64,000 nucleotides of DNA from Microbacterium foliorum (GCF_003367705.1 NZ_CP031425.1:2604001-2668000); one strand, 5' to 3'. Shown: positions 1-10,619, counted from the stretch's first letter. Notes: generated by a model not told the origin, from the sequence alone. Made by a program: numbers and translations.

Positions 1-1159
1 CGTGACCGATGCATCGCTCGTCGTCCAGGTCGACCGACAGCTGCGGACCACGGCAGACGCCGAGACATGGCTGCGCTCCTCGGTCGGCGAACGCTGGAGC
101 ACCCTCGTGGGCGGATTCCGCGACTCGCTGCCTCGCGGCGTGCGCACCGAACACGGAGGCTGGTCGCCCGCAGCCTCGTGGCCGCTGGCGCACCCCTGGG
201 ACCCTGCCTGGTCGGAACGCAGCAGCGCGCTCCTCGAACGCGCCCGCCTCCTCGGTCTGCTCACCGACGACGGCAGCGAGACCGCCTGGGCCGCGACGCT
301 GCGGAACGGGGGCGATGTCGACGCCGGCCCGCTCACCGCGTTGCTGCCCGCCGAGGTCGACCGCATCTTCCTCCAGAACGATCTGAGCGCCATCTCCCCC
401 GGCCCGCTCGCGCCCGCGCTGGACGTGCGGCTGCGCACCGTGGCCACGAGGGAGTCGGCGGCCCAGGCCTCGACGTACCGGTTCACCCCGGAGTCGATCG
501 CCCACGCTCTCGTGCTCGGTGAGACGGAGCAGTCGATCCTCGAGTTCCTCGAGTCGCTCTCGCTCACAGGGATCCCGCAGCCGCTCCGCTACCTCGTGAC
601 CCAGACGGCGCAGAGACACGGCCTGGTGCGGGTATCGCTCGATCCCGACACCGGGAGGACGCGCATCGACAGCAGCGATCCGCACCTGATCGAGGCCATG
701 TCGGTCGACCAGGGTCTCCGGGCACTCGCACTGACGCGCGAGGACGCATCGCTCGTCACCCGGGTCGGGCGCGACACCGTCTACTGGGCGCTGACCGATG
801 CCCGCTACCCCGCGACCCTCGTCGATGAGGAGGGCACGGCGATCATGGGCGAGCGCCACCCGGCGCCGTCGACGCCGGTCCCGACGGCGGCCGACTACGG
901 GCCGCTCCTTCAGGCCCTCCGGTCGCACGAGGGGGCCGATGCCGATGCGGCCTGGCTCGACCGCGAACTCGATGCGGCGGTGCGCGCACGCGCGGTGCTG
1001 CGGGTGAGCGTCGGCATGCCGGACGGCTCGACGCGGGATCTCGTGCTCGAGGCGACGGGACTGGGCGGTGGCCGGCTGCGCGGGAGGGATCGTGCAGCGG
1101 ACGTCGAGCGCACCCTTCCGGTCTCCAGCATCCGCGCCGCCACCATCATCGAGCAGTAA
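1..1159 (+). CDS. Helicase-associated protein, XPB partner (5' end missing)
   Basis: The frame is open at the window's left edge and ends in TAA at 1157-1159, so only the C-terminal 385 or so residues are visible. It resembles the actinobacterial Helicase_C_3 (XPB/Ssl2 N-terminal-like) proteins that sit directly before xpb. Those proteins are usually longer, so a GTG at position 2 is unlikely to be the true start. No helicase motif is visible in this part; it mixes leucine-rich helices with a C-terminal beta region. Only 11 bases separate it from xpb, which suggests an operon and a shared role in DNA unwinding or repair. The family call is from recall of this gene pair. Confidence 0.75.
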   Translation, partial: VTDASLVVQVDRQLRTTADAETWLRSSVGERWSTLVGGFRDSLPRGVRTEHGGWSPAASWPLAHPWDPAWSERSSALLERARLLGLLTDDGSETAWAATLRNGGDVDAGPLTALLPAEVDRIFLQNDLSAISPGPLAPALDVRLRTVATRESAAQASTYRFTPESIAHALVLGETEQSILEFLESLSLTGIPQPLRYLVTQTAQRHGLVRVSLDPDTGRTRIDSSDPHLIEAMSVDQGLRALALTREDASLVTRVGRDTVYWALTDARYPATLVDEEGTAIMGERHPAPSTPVPTAADYGPLLQALRSHEGADADAAWLDRELDAAVRARAVLRVSVGMPDGSTRDLVLEATGLGGGRLRGRDRAADVERTLPVSSIRAATIIEQ

Positions 1160-1170
1160 ACTGGACAGCT

Positions 1171-2811
1171 ATGTCTGATGGCCCCCTGATCGTCCAGAGC
1201 GATCGCACCGTGCTGCTCGAAGTCGCCCACTCGGATGCCGAGAGCGCTCGTCATGAGCTGGCGATCTTCGCCGAGCTCGAGCGCGCCCCCGAGCACATCC
1301 ACACGTACCGGATCACCCGCCTCGGACTCTGGAACGCGCGTGCCGCCGGCCACACCGCAGAAGACATGCTCGCGACTCTCGACCGCTGGTCGCGGTTCCC
1401 GGTGCCGCCGTCCGTGGCCGTCGACCTGCGAGAGACCGTGGGCCGGTACGGCCGACTCGTCATCGAGCGCGACGACGAGGGCGTGCTCATCCTGCGCTCC
1501 TCCGACCCCGCGGTGCTCGCCCAGGTCGCGAACAACAAGCGCATCCAGCCGCTGCTGATCGGGCACCCCGCTCCCGACACCTTCGTGGTCGACGCGTGGG
1601 CACGCGGCCAGATCAAGCAGGAGCTGCTCAAGATCGGCTGGCCCGCCGAGGACCTCGCCGGATACACCCCCGGAACCCCGCATGAGATCGAGCTCGCAGA
1701 AGACGGCTGGGCGATCCGTCCGTACCAGCAGGATGCGGTCGACGCGTTCTCGAAGGACGGCTCCGGCGTCGTGGTGCTGCCCTGCGGCGCGGGGAAGACG
1801 ATCGTCGGCGCGGGGGCGATGGCCGCCACGAAGACGACCACTCTCATCCTCGTCACCAACACGGTCTCGGCGCGCCAGTGGCGCGACGAGCTGCTCAAGC
1901 GCACCAGCCTCACGCCCGAGGAGATCGGCGAGTACTCCGGCCAGGCCAAGGAGGTCAAGCCGGTGACGATCGCCACCTACCAGATCCTCACGGCGAAGAG
2001 GAAGGGCGAGTACGCGCATCTCGCGCTTCTGGACGCACTGGACTGGGGACTCATCGTGTACGACGAGGTGCACCTGCTCCCCGCACCGGTGTTCAAGCTG
2101 ACCGCCGATCTTCAGGCGCGTCGACGCATCGGCCTGACCGCCACGCTCGTGCGCGAGGACGGCAGAGAGGGCGACGTCTTCAGCCTGATCGGGCCCAAGC
2201 GCTTCGACGCTCCGTGGAAGCAGATCGAGGCGCAGGGGTTCATCTCGCCGGCCGCCTGCTACGAGGTGCGCGTAGATCTGCCCCCGGACGACCGGCTCGA
2301 GTACGCGGCGGCGACCGACGACGAGCGCTACCGACTCGCCGCCTCGGCGCCGGCGAAGATCGATGCCGTGCGCGAGCTCATCGCGAAGCACGACGGGGAG
2401 CGGATCCTGGTGATCGGCCAGTATCTGGACCAGCTCGACTCCCTTTCCCAGGCGCTGGACGCCCCGCAGATCACCGGAGCCACCCCCGTCGACGAGCGCG
2501 AGGAGCTCTACCGCGCCTTCCGCGAGGGCGAGATCTCGCTGCTGGTCGTGTCGAAGGTCGCGAACTTCTCGATCGATCTGCCCGAGGCATCCGTCGCCAT
2601 CCAGGTGTCGGGGTCCTTCGGGTCCCGGCAGGAGGAGGCGCAGCGACTCGGCCGCCTGCTGCGCCCGAAGCAGTCCGGGCACACCGCGAGCTTCTACACG
2701 CTCGTGGCCCGCGACACGATCGACCAGGACTACGCGCAGAACCGGCAGCGGTTCCTCGCCGAGCAGGGGTACAGCTACACGATCATGGATGCGGACGCCA
2801 TCGCCGCATGA
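1171..2811 (+). CDS. xpb: DNA repair helicase XPB
   Basis: 546-residue superfamily 2 ATP-dependent 3'-5' DNA helicase of the XPB/Rad25 type found in actinobacteria. The Walker A loop LPCGAGKT lies near residues 203-210, a DEVH box near 297, an LTATL motif III near 322 and the motif VI segment QRLGRLLRP near 490-498. The first 170 residues form the damage-recognition-like N-terminal part seen in bacterial XPB. The ATG follows a TAAACT box by 8 bases. It follows the helicase-domain partner closely and probably works with it in nucleotide excision repair or at stalled transcription. Family assignment is secure; the exact bacterial role is known only from homologues. Confidence 0.93.
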   Translation: MSDGPLIVQSDRTVLLEVAHSDAESARHELAIFAELERAPEHIHTYRITRLGLWNARAAGHTAEDMLATLDRWSRFPVPPSVAVDLRETVGRYGRLVIERDDEGVLILRSSDPAVLAQVANNKRIQPLLIGHPAPDTFVVDAWARGQIKQELLKIGWPAEDLAGYTPGTPHEIELAEDGWAIRPYQQDAVDAFSKDGSGVVVLPCGAGKTIVGAGAMAATKTTTLILVTNTVSARQWRDELLKRTSLTPEEIGEYSGQAKEVKPVTIATYQILTAKRKGEYAHLALLDALDWGLIVYDEVHLLPAPVFKLTADLQARRRIGLTATLVREDGREGDVFSLIGPKRFDAPWKQIEAQGFISPAACYEVRVDLPPDDRLEYAAATDDERYRLAASAPAKIDAVRELIAKHDGERILVIGQYLDQLDSLSQALDAPQITGATPVDEREELYRAFREGEISLLVVSKVANFSIDLPEASVAIQVSGSFGSRQEEAQRLGRLLRPKQSGHTASFYTLVARDTIDQDYAQNRQRFLAEQGYSYTIMDADAIAA

Positions 2812-2911
2812 CCCCGCGATGCCCCTCGGGGCACCCGGGTACGCGGTGGGCGAAAGCGCCGCTCCGACGGATAGTCAGCATCCGCATGGCGGAAGTCACC
2901 ATAATGGGGTC

Positions 2912-3598
2912 ATGACTGATGCGCGCATCCTGGTCGTCGACGACGAGCCCAACATCCGCGACCTGCTCTCCACAGGTCTCAGCTTCGCCGGGTTCCAGGT
3001 GAAGACGGTCGCCAACGGCGCCGCCACCATCTCCGCCGTGCTGGAGGAGGAGCCCGACCTGATCATCCTCGACGTCATGCTCCCCGACATGAACGGGTTC
3101 AGCGTGACGAAGCGCCTGCGCGGCGCCGGCTTCACCGCGCCCATCCTGTTCCTCACCGCCAAGGACGGCACGGACGACAAGATCGAGGGTCTCAACGCCG
3201 GTGGAGACGACTACGTCACCAAGCCGTTCAGCCTCGACGAGATCGTCGCACGCGCGCAGGCGATCCTCCGCCGCACGATGCAGGCCGACGAGGAGTCGAT
3301 CATCCGCGCCGGAGAGCTGTCGATGGATCAGGACACGCACGACGTGCATGTCGGCAAGGAGTCGATCGAGCTCAGCCCGACGGAGTTCAAACTGCTCCGC
3401 TACCTCATGCTGAACCCGAACCGCGTGCTGTCGAAGGCGCAGATCCTCGACCACGTCTGGGAGTACGACTTCAACGGCGATGCGGGCATCGTGGAGAGCT
3501 ACATCTCGTACCTCCGCCGCAAGATCGACCCGCACACCGAGGAGTCGGTCATCCAGACCAAGCGCGGCTTCGGCTACATGCTCAAGGTCGGCAAGTAG
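2912..3598 (+). CDS. OmpR-family response regulator (TrcR-like)
   Basis: 228-residue regulator with an N-terminal receiver and a C-terminal winged helix that binds DNA. The acidic pocket (VVDDEPN), phospho-acceptor Asp54 in ILDVMLPD and conserved Lys in YVTKPF are present. The C-terminal half carries the OmpR/PhoB wing with RRKIDP and KRGFGYML. The ATG at 2912 is chosen because the longer frame from 2789 runs into xpb, and ATAAT lies 6 bases upstream of this ATG. The kinase gene follows 59 bases downstream, so the two form a two-component system. It resembles mycobacterial TrcR/TcrX; the stimulus cannot be read from sequence. Confidence 0.9.
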   Translation: MTDARILVVDDEPNIRDLLSTGLSFAGFQVKTVANGAATISAVLEEEPDLIILDVMLPDMNGFSVTKRLRGAGFTAPILFLTAKDGTDDKIEGLNAGGDDYVTKPFSLDEIVARAQAILRRTMQADEESIIRAGELSMDQDTHDVHVGKESIELSPTEFKLLRYLMLNPNRVLSKAQILDHVWEYDFNGDAGIVESYISYLRRKIDPHTEESVIQTKRGFGYMLKVGK

Positions 3599-3657
3599 TC
3601 CCCCGCGGCGGCAGCCGCTGACGACGTACCGCATCCGCTGCAGGGAGGACCGACCGC

Positions 3658-5355
3658 ATGGCGCACAAGCCCGATGCGATCACCCGCTGGTGGCGGTCGA
3701 TCAGCCTGCGCGCCAAGGTCACCGGCGTCACCGTCGCGGTGCTCGCACTGGGGCTGTTGGCTGCGGGCATCGGCACCGTCCCCATCCTGCGCAACTCCCT
3801 GGTCGACAACATCGACGCGCAGCTGCCCGCGCTCGTGTCGGCCGATCTCGCGAACCGCTACTTCGAGGTCTCCGTCGAAGACGGCAAGACCGTCTACACG
3901 CCCAGCGATTCGCCCCGCGACTTCTTCGTCGCGATCTACGACGCCGAGGGCGTGCTGCAGACCACGACGGGAAGCTCCAGTTCCGCGAACGGCGCTCCGC
4001 TGTTCCCGTCGTCGTACTCCCCCCTCGATGTGCAGGCGAACGAGGACACGCGCTTCACACTCGAGGGCACGAAGGGCGCGAGCTACCGCGCCGCCGTGGC
4101 CCGTGTACCCGGTGAGGGCGACGGATCGCTGAGGATCCAGATCGTCGCCATGCCGCTCGAATACGCCGACCGCATCATCGGCCAGTACTTCGGCATCTAC
4201 ATCACTGTCGCGTTCGTGACGATCTTCCTCGCCGCGCTGCTCACCCGGGGGCTGGTGACTCTGACCTTCCGTCGCCTCGGCCAGGTGGAATCCACGGCTA
4301 TGTCGATCGCCGCCGGAGACTTCAGCCAGCGCCTCACCGACCTCGAGCCCACGACCGAGGTCGGGCGTCTGAACAGCGCGATCAACACCATGCTCGACCG
4401 GGTCGACGGGTCGCTCGCGCAGCGCGACCGCACGGTACGGCATATGCGCCGCTTCATCGGCGACGCCAGCCACGAGCTGCGCACGCCGCTGGTGAGCGTG
4501 CGCGGCTACGCCGAGCTGTACCGGATGGGGGCGATCACCGGCGAAGAGGACACCGCGCGAGCGATGGAGCGGATCGAGAAGGAAGCGATCCGGATGGGTG
4601 TGCTCGTCGAGGATCTCCTCGCTCTCGCGCGCCTCGACGAGGAGCGCGAACCCGAGATCGAACCGCTCGACCTCCGCCCGATCGCCCGTGACGCCGCCCT
4701 CGATCTGCGGGCCGCCGCGCCGGCCCGCACCGTCACGGTCGTGGACCGGACCGTCGAGGCGCCGTTGATCGATCTGACCACGCGCTCCACCCCCGTGACG
4801 GCCCCGCCCGCGCCCGCGCCGCGCGGGCTCTCCCGCGGCACGCTCGCCCGGCTGCGCCGACGCCCGCGCGCGGCGAGCGTCGAGGTGCCCGGGATCGACT
4901 TCACCGAGGCGGCGGACATCCCCGTCCGGACGCCCCCGATCGTTCTCGGCGAGGAGAACAAGGTCCGTCAGGTGATCACCAATCTGCTCGGGAACGCGCG
5001 TCGCTTCTCGCCGGAGGAGAGCCCGATCGAGCTGATCGTCGATGCCGACCGCGTGCGCGGCACCGGCAGCATCTCGATCGTCGACCACGGCGAGGGCATC
5101 CCCCCGCAGATCCGCGAGCAGATCTTCGAGCGGTTCTGGCGCGCTGACACGTCGCGGGCACGGGAGACCGGCGGCTCGGGCCTCGGGCTCGCCATCGTCT
5201 CGTCGATCGTCAAGGCGCTGCACGGCAGCGTGACGGTGTCGGAGACGCCAGGGGGCGGTGCGACGTTCACCGTCACCCTGCCGCTCGCCCCCTCCCGCGC
5301 CACCCCCGCTCATCTGCTGGAGGACACTCAGCCTCTTGAGCCGCTCGACCTCTGA
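3658..5355 (+). CDS. Sensor histidine kinase (TrcS-like)
   Basis: 565-residue membrane kinase partnered with the regulator just upstream. A membrane segment at about residues 22-45 is followed by an extracytoplasmic sensor region and a second segment at about 178-200. A HAMP linker and HisKA domain follow, with the phospho-accepting His near 272 in SHELRTP. The ATPase domain has the N box (NLLGNARRF) near 442, DHGEGI and GSGLGLAI. About 50 residues rich in Pro, Ala and Arg (roughly 374-423) interrupt the ATPase domain between its first strand and the N box. All catalytic motifs are intact. GGGAGGA precedes the ATG. Confidence 0.9.
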   Translation: MAHKPDAITRWWRSISLRAKVTGVTVAVLALGLLAAGIGTVPILRNSLVDNIDAQLPALVSADLANRYFEVSVEDGKTVYTPSDSPRDFFVAIYDAEGVLQTTTGSSSSANGAPLFPSSYSPLDVQANEDTRFTLEGTKGASYRAAVARVPGEGDGSLRIQIVAMPLEYADRIIGQYFGIYITVAFVTIFLAALLTRGLVTLTFRRLGQVESTAMSIAAGDFSQRLTDLEPTTEVGRLNSAINTMLDRVDGSLAQRDRTVRHMRRFIGDASHELRTPLVSVRGYAELYRMGAITGEEDTARAMERIEKEAIRMGVLVEDLLALARLDEEREPEIEPLDLRPIARDAALDLRAAAPARTVTVVDRTVEAPLIDLTTRSTPVTAPPAPAPRGLSRGTLARLRRRPRAASVEVPGIDFTEAADIPVRTPPIVLGEENKVRQVITNLLGNARRFSPEESPIELIVDADRVRGTGSISIVDHGEGIPPQIREQIFERFWRADTSRARETGGSGLGLAIVSSIVKALHGSVTVSETPGGGATFTVTLPLAPSRATPAHLLEDTQPLEPLDL

Positions 5356-5408
5356 GCCGCTCCTCCGCACGTTCTCACGCGTTCTCCGACTGCTCCTGCG
5401 CGATGCGC

Positions 5409-5444
5409 GCGCTCCTGCACGGGGAGGCGCTCCTGCACGGGGAG
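5409..5444. repeat. 18-bp tandem repeat, two copies
   Basis: The unit GCGCTCCTGCACGGGGAG occurs twice in tandem, followed by a partial third copy. It lies in the 193-base gap between the kinase and the WXG100 gene, where no gene is visible. Its function is unknown. Confidence 0.8.
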
Positions 5445-5548
5445 GCGCTCCGCCTCGTTCTGCACAGCCGCCGGGCGCGACTCCGTGCGGGCCTGCGGCC
5501 GATCCGCGAACCCTTCTATCGTCGGAGACCCAACGAGAAGGAGTTCCC

Positions 5549-5836
5549 ATGTCCGTCTTCACCGTCGACACCGAAGCAGTGGGTGCGGCCCAGAGTGCCG
5601 CCCTCGCCACCATGCAGCGGGTGCAGAGCGAGTCCGCCGTGCTGATGTCCCAGCTCACCCAGCTGCAGAGCAGCTGGGTCGGCACCGCGTCGTCCGCCTT
5701 CCAGTCCTGCGCCGACCAATGGCGGGGAGCGCAGCTGCACGTCGAGCAGGCACTCGAATCGATCGGGCATTCGCTCGGCAGCGCGGCCGCACAGTACGCC
5801 GATGCCGACCAGTACTCGGCCAGCCTGTTCCGCTGA
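5549..5836 (+). CDS. WXG100-family (ESAT-6-like) protein
   Basis: 95-residue protein of the size and helix-turn-helix form of WXG100 proteins, which are usually exported by ESX/type VII systems as helical hairpin dimers. The central turn reads SSWVG where the family has WxG; the bulky-residue-plus-Gly turn is present in a relaxed form. AAGGAG lies 5 bases before the ATG. No EccC ATPase, EccB/D/E or second WXG protein lies within this window. The gene is monocistronic, bounded by a tandem repeat upstream and a strong hairpin downstream. Its export route must be encoded elsewhere or be absent. Confidence 0.8.
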   Translation: MSVFTVDTEAVGAAQSAALATMQRVQSESAVLMSQLTQLQSSWVGTASSAFQSCADQWRGAQLHVEQALESIGHSLGSAAAQYADADQYSASLFR

Positions 5837-5876
5837 GCTCCTTCGAGCGGCTGCGGCGAATCATGCCCCCGCCACG

Positions 5877-5912
5877 CAGAGACGCCCCGACCATGCGGTC
5901 GGGGCGTCTCTG
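5877..5912. terminator. Bidirectional terminator between WXG100 gene and groEL
   Basis: A 16-bp perfect stem (arms 5877-5892 and 5897-5912, loop ATGC) lies between two convergent genes. No long T tract follows on either side. Confidence 0.75.
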
Positions 5913-5926
5913 TCACTGCGGATGGA

Positions 5927-7612
<1,686 letters not shown>

Positions 7613-7669
7613 CCATTCTGGCACTCGACCCCATCGAGTGCAAGCCGCGTGGAGAGACGGAACCGAGGT

Positions 7670-8236
7670 CTACGGAGCGGGCGTCGCGGGCGCCGCCGAG
7701 GAACGGTCCACCCCGATGACGACCGTGAGCTGGGATCCGCCCGTGTCGTTGAGATCCGCATAGAAGTCGCTCTGCTCGACGGCCGCTCCGCCGATGAGGT
7801 TCGCGAGCCCGATGGCGGCGAGTTCGTCGCCGTCGGCGACGTAGTAGACGGTGGTCGTCGCGAAGTCCTGGCTCGCACTGTCGGTCGCGAACACGATGTC
7901 GGCCGACCAGCCGTTGGTGATCAGCAGCTCGCGCATCTGATCGTCGAGGCCGTCGTCGGGCGAGGCGTTGAGGATCATGACGGAGTAGGCGACATCGACC
8001 ACGCCGGTCTCGGCGGGCGTGGGGGTGGACGTCGGCACGGCCTCGGGGAAGAGGTCGATGCGCCCCATCACCACGAGCGATCCGAAGATACCGCCGATGA
8101 TGAGAACGAGAGCAGCCACGAAGGACCACAGCAGGACGACCCAGCCGTTCATCCCCGGGGCTTCGGCGCGATGCGCTCCGACGCGTCCGGACGAGCGGGG
8201 GACGTCGTCGAATCGATCTCGCGAGGGCTTTGACAC
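7670..8236 (-). CDS. LytR C-terminal domain membrane protein
   Basis: 188-residue protein with a short basic cytoplasmic N terminus, one membrane segment at about residues 30-55, a Pro/Thr spacer and an extracytoplasmic LytR_C-like domain. That domain has the alternating beta pattern around YSVMILNAS and VYYVADGD. LytR_C domains often occur with cell-wall glycopolymer ligases, but here the catalytic LytR-CpsA-Psr domain is absent. The GTG start at 8236 has TAGCAT exactly 6 bases upstream, a leaderless arrangement. It probably acts at the cell envelope; no specific reaction can be claimed. Confidence 0.8.
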   Translation of the reverse strand: MSKPSRDRFDDVPRSSGRVGAHRAEAPGMNGWVVLLWSFVAALVLIIGGIFGSLVVMGRIDLFPEAVPTSTPTPAETGVVDVAYSVMILNASPDDGLDDQMRELLITNGWSADIVFATDSASQDFATTTVYYVADGDELAAIGLANLIGGAAVEQSDFYADLNDTGGSQLTVVIGVDRSSAAPATPAP

Positions 8237-8304
8237 CCCTCGATGCTAACGGCACTCGCGCGCGACGCCGCATCGTGGCGCCGCGACACGGAGATCCGCA
8301 GCGG

Positions 8305-8562
8305 TCAGCCGACGAACCCGGGCGCCCTGGTCGCGCGTCGGAAGGAGCGCGAGTCGCGAATCCTCCGCAGACGACGCACGAGCATCGGATCGTACTCCAG
8401 GGCCGCTTCCGAGTCGATCAGCCGACCGAGGAGCTGGTAGTACCGTGCCGCGCTCATGCCCAGCTGGGTGCGGATCGTCTCCTCTTTCGCGCCGCCGTGA
8501 CGCGGCCACGCGGTCTCCAGCGCGAGGATCGCGCGATCCCGCTCACTCAGCTCTCCCAGCAT
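8305..8562 (-). CDS. DUF3263 domain protein
   Basis: 85-residue helical protein matching the actinobacterial DUF3263 family. It begins LSERDRAILALE and contains a helix-turn-helix-like stretch around GMSAARYYQLL. These features suggest a small DNA-binding protein, but the family has no established function. TAATCT lies 6 bases before the ATG. The LytR_C gene follows on the same strand 69 bases downstream. Small size and basic C-terminal half (RRLRRIRDSR) fit a nucleic-acid role. Confidence 0.8.
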   Translation of the reverse strand: MLGELSERDRAILALETAWPRHGGAKEETIRTQLGMSAARYYQLLGRLIDSEAALEYDPMLVRRLRRIRDSRSFRRATRAPGFVG

Positions 8563-8571
8563 GGGACCAGA

Positions 8572-9564
8572 TTAGGTCGCTGCGGCGCTCCCGCCGGCAC
8601 GCCACTCCCACCATCGCCCGAGCGGATCGGCCGAGGCGCGGACCCGACCGTCGAGCGCGACGACGAATCCGGGCCAGTCCGCCGCGTCCACGGCGGGCTC
8701 CCACACGTCGAGCAGACCGGGCGGGTCGATCGTGATCCAGCGCGCCTCCAGAGCGCGGATGCGCGCGACCAGGGCCGTCCGCGCCTCGCGCGGGATGTGC
8801 ACCAGAACGCCGGGGGTGGTGACGACCAGGGTGGCGTCGCGCGGTGCGTCCGCGGCGAGCGCGTCTATGCGCGCGGCCGCATCGCCCGCGACGAGGAGCG
8901 GCGGATCGGCGGCCGCGATGTCCAGCGCGGCGTCCACCCGCTCGGCCCTGCCCTGCTCCCCCGGCCACACGAGCCCCTGCAGCCAGCGGCGATCGAGGTC
9001 CTCTCGGGCGTCGAGAGGGGCGAGGTCGATGCCGGCACGCCAGACGATGTCGGGCATCGCCAGCGCAGGGAGCACGCCGTCGACGGTGCTCTGCAGCACG
9101 ACCGTCGACGGGCCGTCCTCGGGATCCAGCGCAGCGCGCAGGCCTCCCTGCGAGTCGACCACGCGGTACGAATAGCGGTCGGGGTACAGGCAGAGCCCGG
9201 CCGATGCGCCCACCTCGAGGAGGGCGATCGGCCCCTCGACCTCGGTGAGCACCGGGAGCAGCGGCGCGAGACGCAGTGGTTCGTTGGTCTGCAGCCGACG
9301 TGCCGTGCACTCGGCGACGACGGCGTCGGCGTGCGCGATCACGAAGTCGCGCCACGCCTCGGCGCCCACCAGGCCGCTGCCGAGCATCCTGGTCACCGCG
9401 AACACCAGCGGCGGCTGCCGGCGGTTCTCCGGGATGCGCGCGAGGATCGCCGCGAGCCCGGCATCCGCCGCGACGCCTCGTGCCCATTCGCCGTACAGCT
9501 CACTGCGTCCCGGCGCCTCCTGCTCGGCGAAGCGCGCGTAGCGCAGCTGCACGGCATCCGTCAT
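8572..9564 (-). CDS. DUF2332 domain protein
   Basis: 330-residue protein of the DUF2332 family, common in actinobacteria and resembling a methyltransferase fold: the segment ALLEVGASAGLCL looks like a SAM-binding glycine loop, followed by Asp-rich strands. No catalytic activity is proven for the family. The start at 9564 was preferred over the longer frame from 9729 because conserved sequence begins at MTDAVQLRYARFAEQE. The longer form would also overlap msrB, which is divergent. DUF3263 follows 9 bases downstream on the same strand. Confidence 0.8.
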   Translation of the reverse strand: MTDAVQLRYARFAEQEAPGRSELYGEWARGVAADAGLAAILARIPENRRQPPLVFAVTRMLGSGLVGAEAWRDFVIAHADAVVAECTARRLQTNEPLRLAPLLPVLTEVEGPIALLEVGASAGLCLYPDRYSYRVVDSQGGLRAALDPEDGPSTVVLQSTVDGVLPALAMPDIVWRAGIDLAPLDAREDLDRRWLQGLVWPGEQGRAERVDAALDIAAADPPLLVAGDAAARIDALAADAPRDATLVVTTPGVLVHIPREARTALVARIRALEARWITIDPPGLLDVWEPAVDAADWPGFVVALDGRVRASADPLGRWWEWRAGGSAAAT

Positions 9565-9632
9565 GTTCCCATTCTCGCGTGGAGCCAGGGGGTGCGGAAC
9601 ACGAGAGAATGGAGCAGACCCCAGGAGGACCG

Positions 9633-10037
9633 ATGTCGTACAGCGTGGACAAGACAGAAGAAGAGTGGCGCACCGAGCTCGGCGAGGAGCAGTATGCCGT
9701 GCTGCGCCAGGCCGCGACCGAGCGGGCATGGACCGGCGAGCTGCTCGATGAGGGCCGCGCCGGCCTCTACACGTGCGGCGCGTGCAACGCCGAGCTGTTC
9801 AAGAGCGGAACCAAGTTCGACTCCGGATGCGGATGGCCGAGCTTCTACGAGTCGATCCGCCCCGATGCGGTGGAGCTCATCGAGGACACCACTCTGGGCA
9901 TGGTGCGCACGGAGGTGCGCTGTGCGAACTGCGGCTCGCACCTCGGGCATGTGTTCCCCGACGGCTTCGGCACCCCGACCGGCGACCGCTACTGCATGAA
10001 CTCGATCGCCCTGAACTTCACTCCCGACGCCTCGTGA
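9633..10037 (+). CDS. msrB: Peptide-methionine (R)-S-oxide reductase MsrB
   Basis: 134-residue cytoplasmic enzyme that reduces the R epimer of methionine sulfoxide in proteins. Two zinc-binding pairs, Cys48/Cys51 and Cys97/Cys100, are present, and the catalytic Cys121 lies in RYCMNS. The family segment GCGWPSFYE and the His pair of SHLGHVFPDG are intact. AGGAGG lies 6 bases before the ATG. Its stop overlaps the GTG of the next gene (GTGA), indicating translational coupling. Length is typical for a single-domain MsrB. Confidence 0.96.
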   Translation: MSYSVDKTEEEWRTELGEEQYAVLRQAATERAWTGELLDEGRAGLYTCGACNAELFKSGTKFDSGCGWPSFYESIRPDAVELIEDTTLGMVRTEVRCANCGSHLGHVFPDGFGTPTGDRYCMNSIALNFTPDAS

Positions 10038-10618
10038 GCGCGCTCGACGCCGTCCGCGCCCGGCAGTCCTGGTCGAAGGTCACCGACCAGGCTCCGTCGC
10101 GCGACGAGCTGCTGCGGCTCGTCTCGGCCGCCGGTCGCGTCGCCGACCACTCCTCGCTGCGTCCATGGCGGCTCATCGAGCTGCGCGGCGCAGACCGCGA
10201 GACGCTCGGCGCGGCGATCTCGAAGGCCGAGGGCGACAGGTCGCCGTCGTCGAAGCCGCTCCGCGCACCGCTGCTGATCGCCGTGGTGGCCAGCTACCGC
10301 AAGAGCGAGAAGGTGCCGCGGTGGGAGCAGGAGGCCGTCGCTTCGGGTGTGGCGCACATGCTGAGTCTGCTGCTCGACGAGGCCGGGTACGGGGTGCTCT
10401 GGCGCACCGGCCACTACACGCGGTCCAAGGCGGTCGCGAAGGCCCACGGGGTGGGCAAGAACGAGGAGCTCCTCGGCTGGCTGTACGTGGGCGGCAAGCC
10501 CGAGGGCAAGAAGCCCGGCCGCCGCAAACCCGTCGATGCGCGTGCTCTCGTGACGCGCATGCCCAAGAGCACGAAGAAAGAGAAGAGCACGAAGAAAGAG
10601 AAGAGCGCCACGAAGTAG
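10034..10618 (+). CDS. Nitroreductase-family protein with Lys-rich tail
   Basis: 194-residue FMN-dependent nitroreductase-fold protein. The N-terminal RARQSWSKV and the segment ADHSSLRPWRLIEL match the flavin phosphate-binding region of the family. GYGVLWRTG and LGWLYVGGKP are typical of small actinobacterial nitroreductases. The GTG overlaps the msrB stop. The last 25 residues are a Lys/Ser tail containing KSTKKE twice, encoded by an exact 18-bp duplication. The substrate is unknown; coupling to msrB suggests redox stress. The tail is probably a disordered basic extension. Confidence 0.85.
   Translation: MSALDAVRARQSWSKVTDQAPSRDELLRLVSAAGRVADHSSLRPWRLIELRGADRETLGAAISKAEGDRSPSSKPLRAPLLIAVVASYRKSEKVPRWEQEAVASGVAHMLSLLLDEAGYGVLWRTGHYTRSKAVAKAHGVGKNEELLGWLYVGGKPEGKKPGRRKPVDARALVTRMPKSTKKEKSTKKEKSATK
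10568..10603 (+). repeat. In-frame 18-bp tandem duplication
   Basis: AGCACGAAGAAAGAGAAG occurs twice in a row within the nitroreductase 3' end, encoding STKKEK twice. Being 18 bp, it keeps the reading frame. Confidence 0.85.
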
Positions 10619-10619
10619 C

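Noticed and set aside
910..2682. A 590-residue open frame on the minus strand opposite xpb
   Set aside because: Composition is that of an antisense shadow of GC-rich coding DNA; xpb on the plus strand has full helicase motifs.
5356..5548. Small gene between the kinase and the WXG100 gene
   Set aside because: Frames are repeat-driven and Arg-rich; the only clear signal is the ribosome-binding site of the WXG100 gene.
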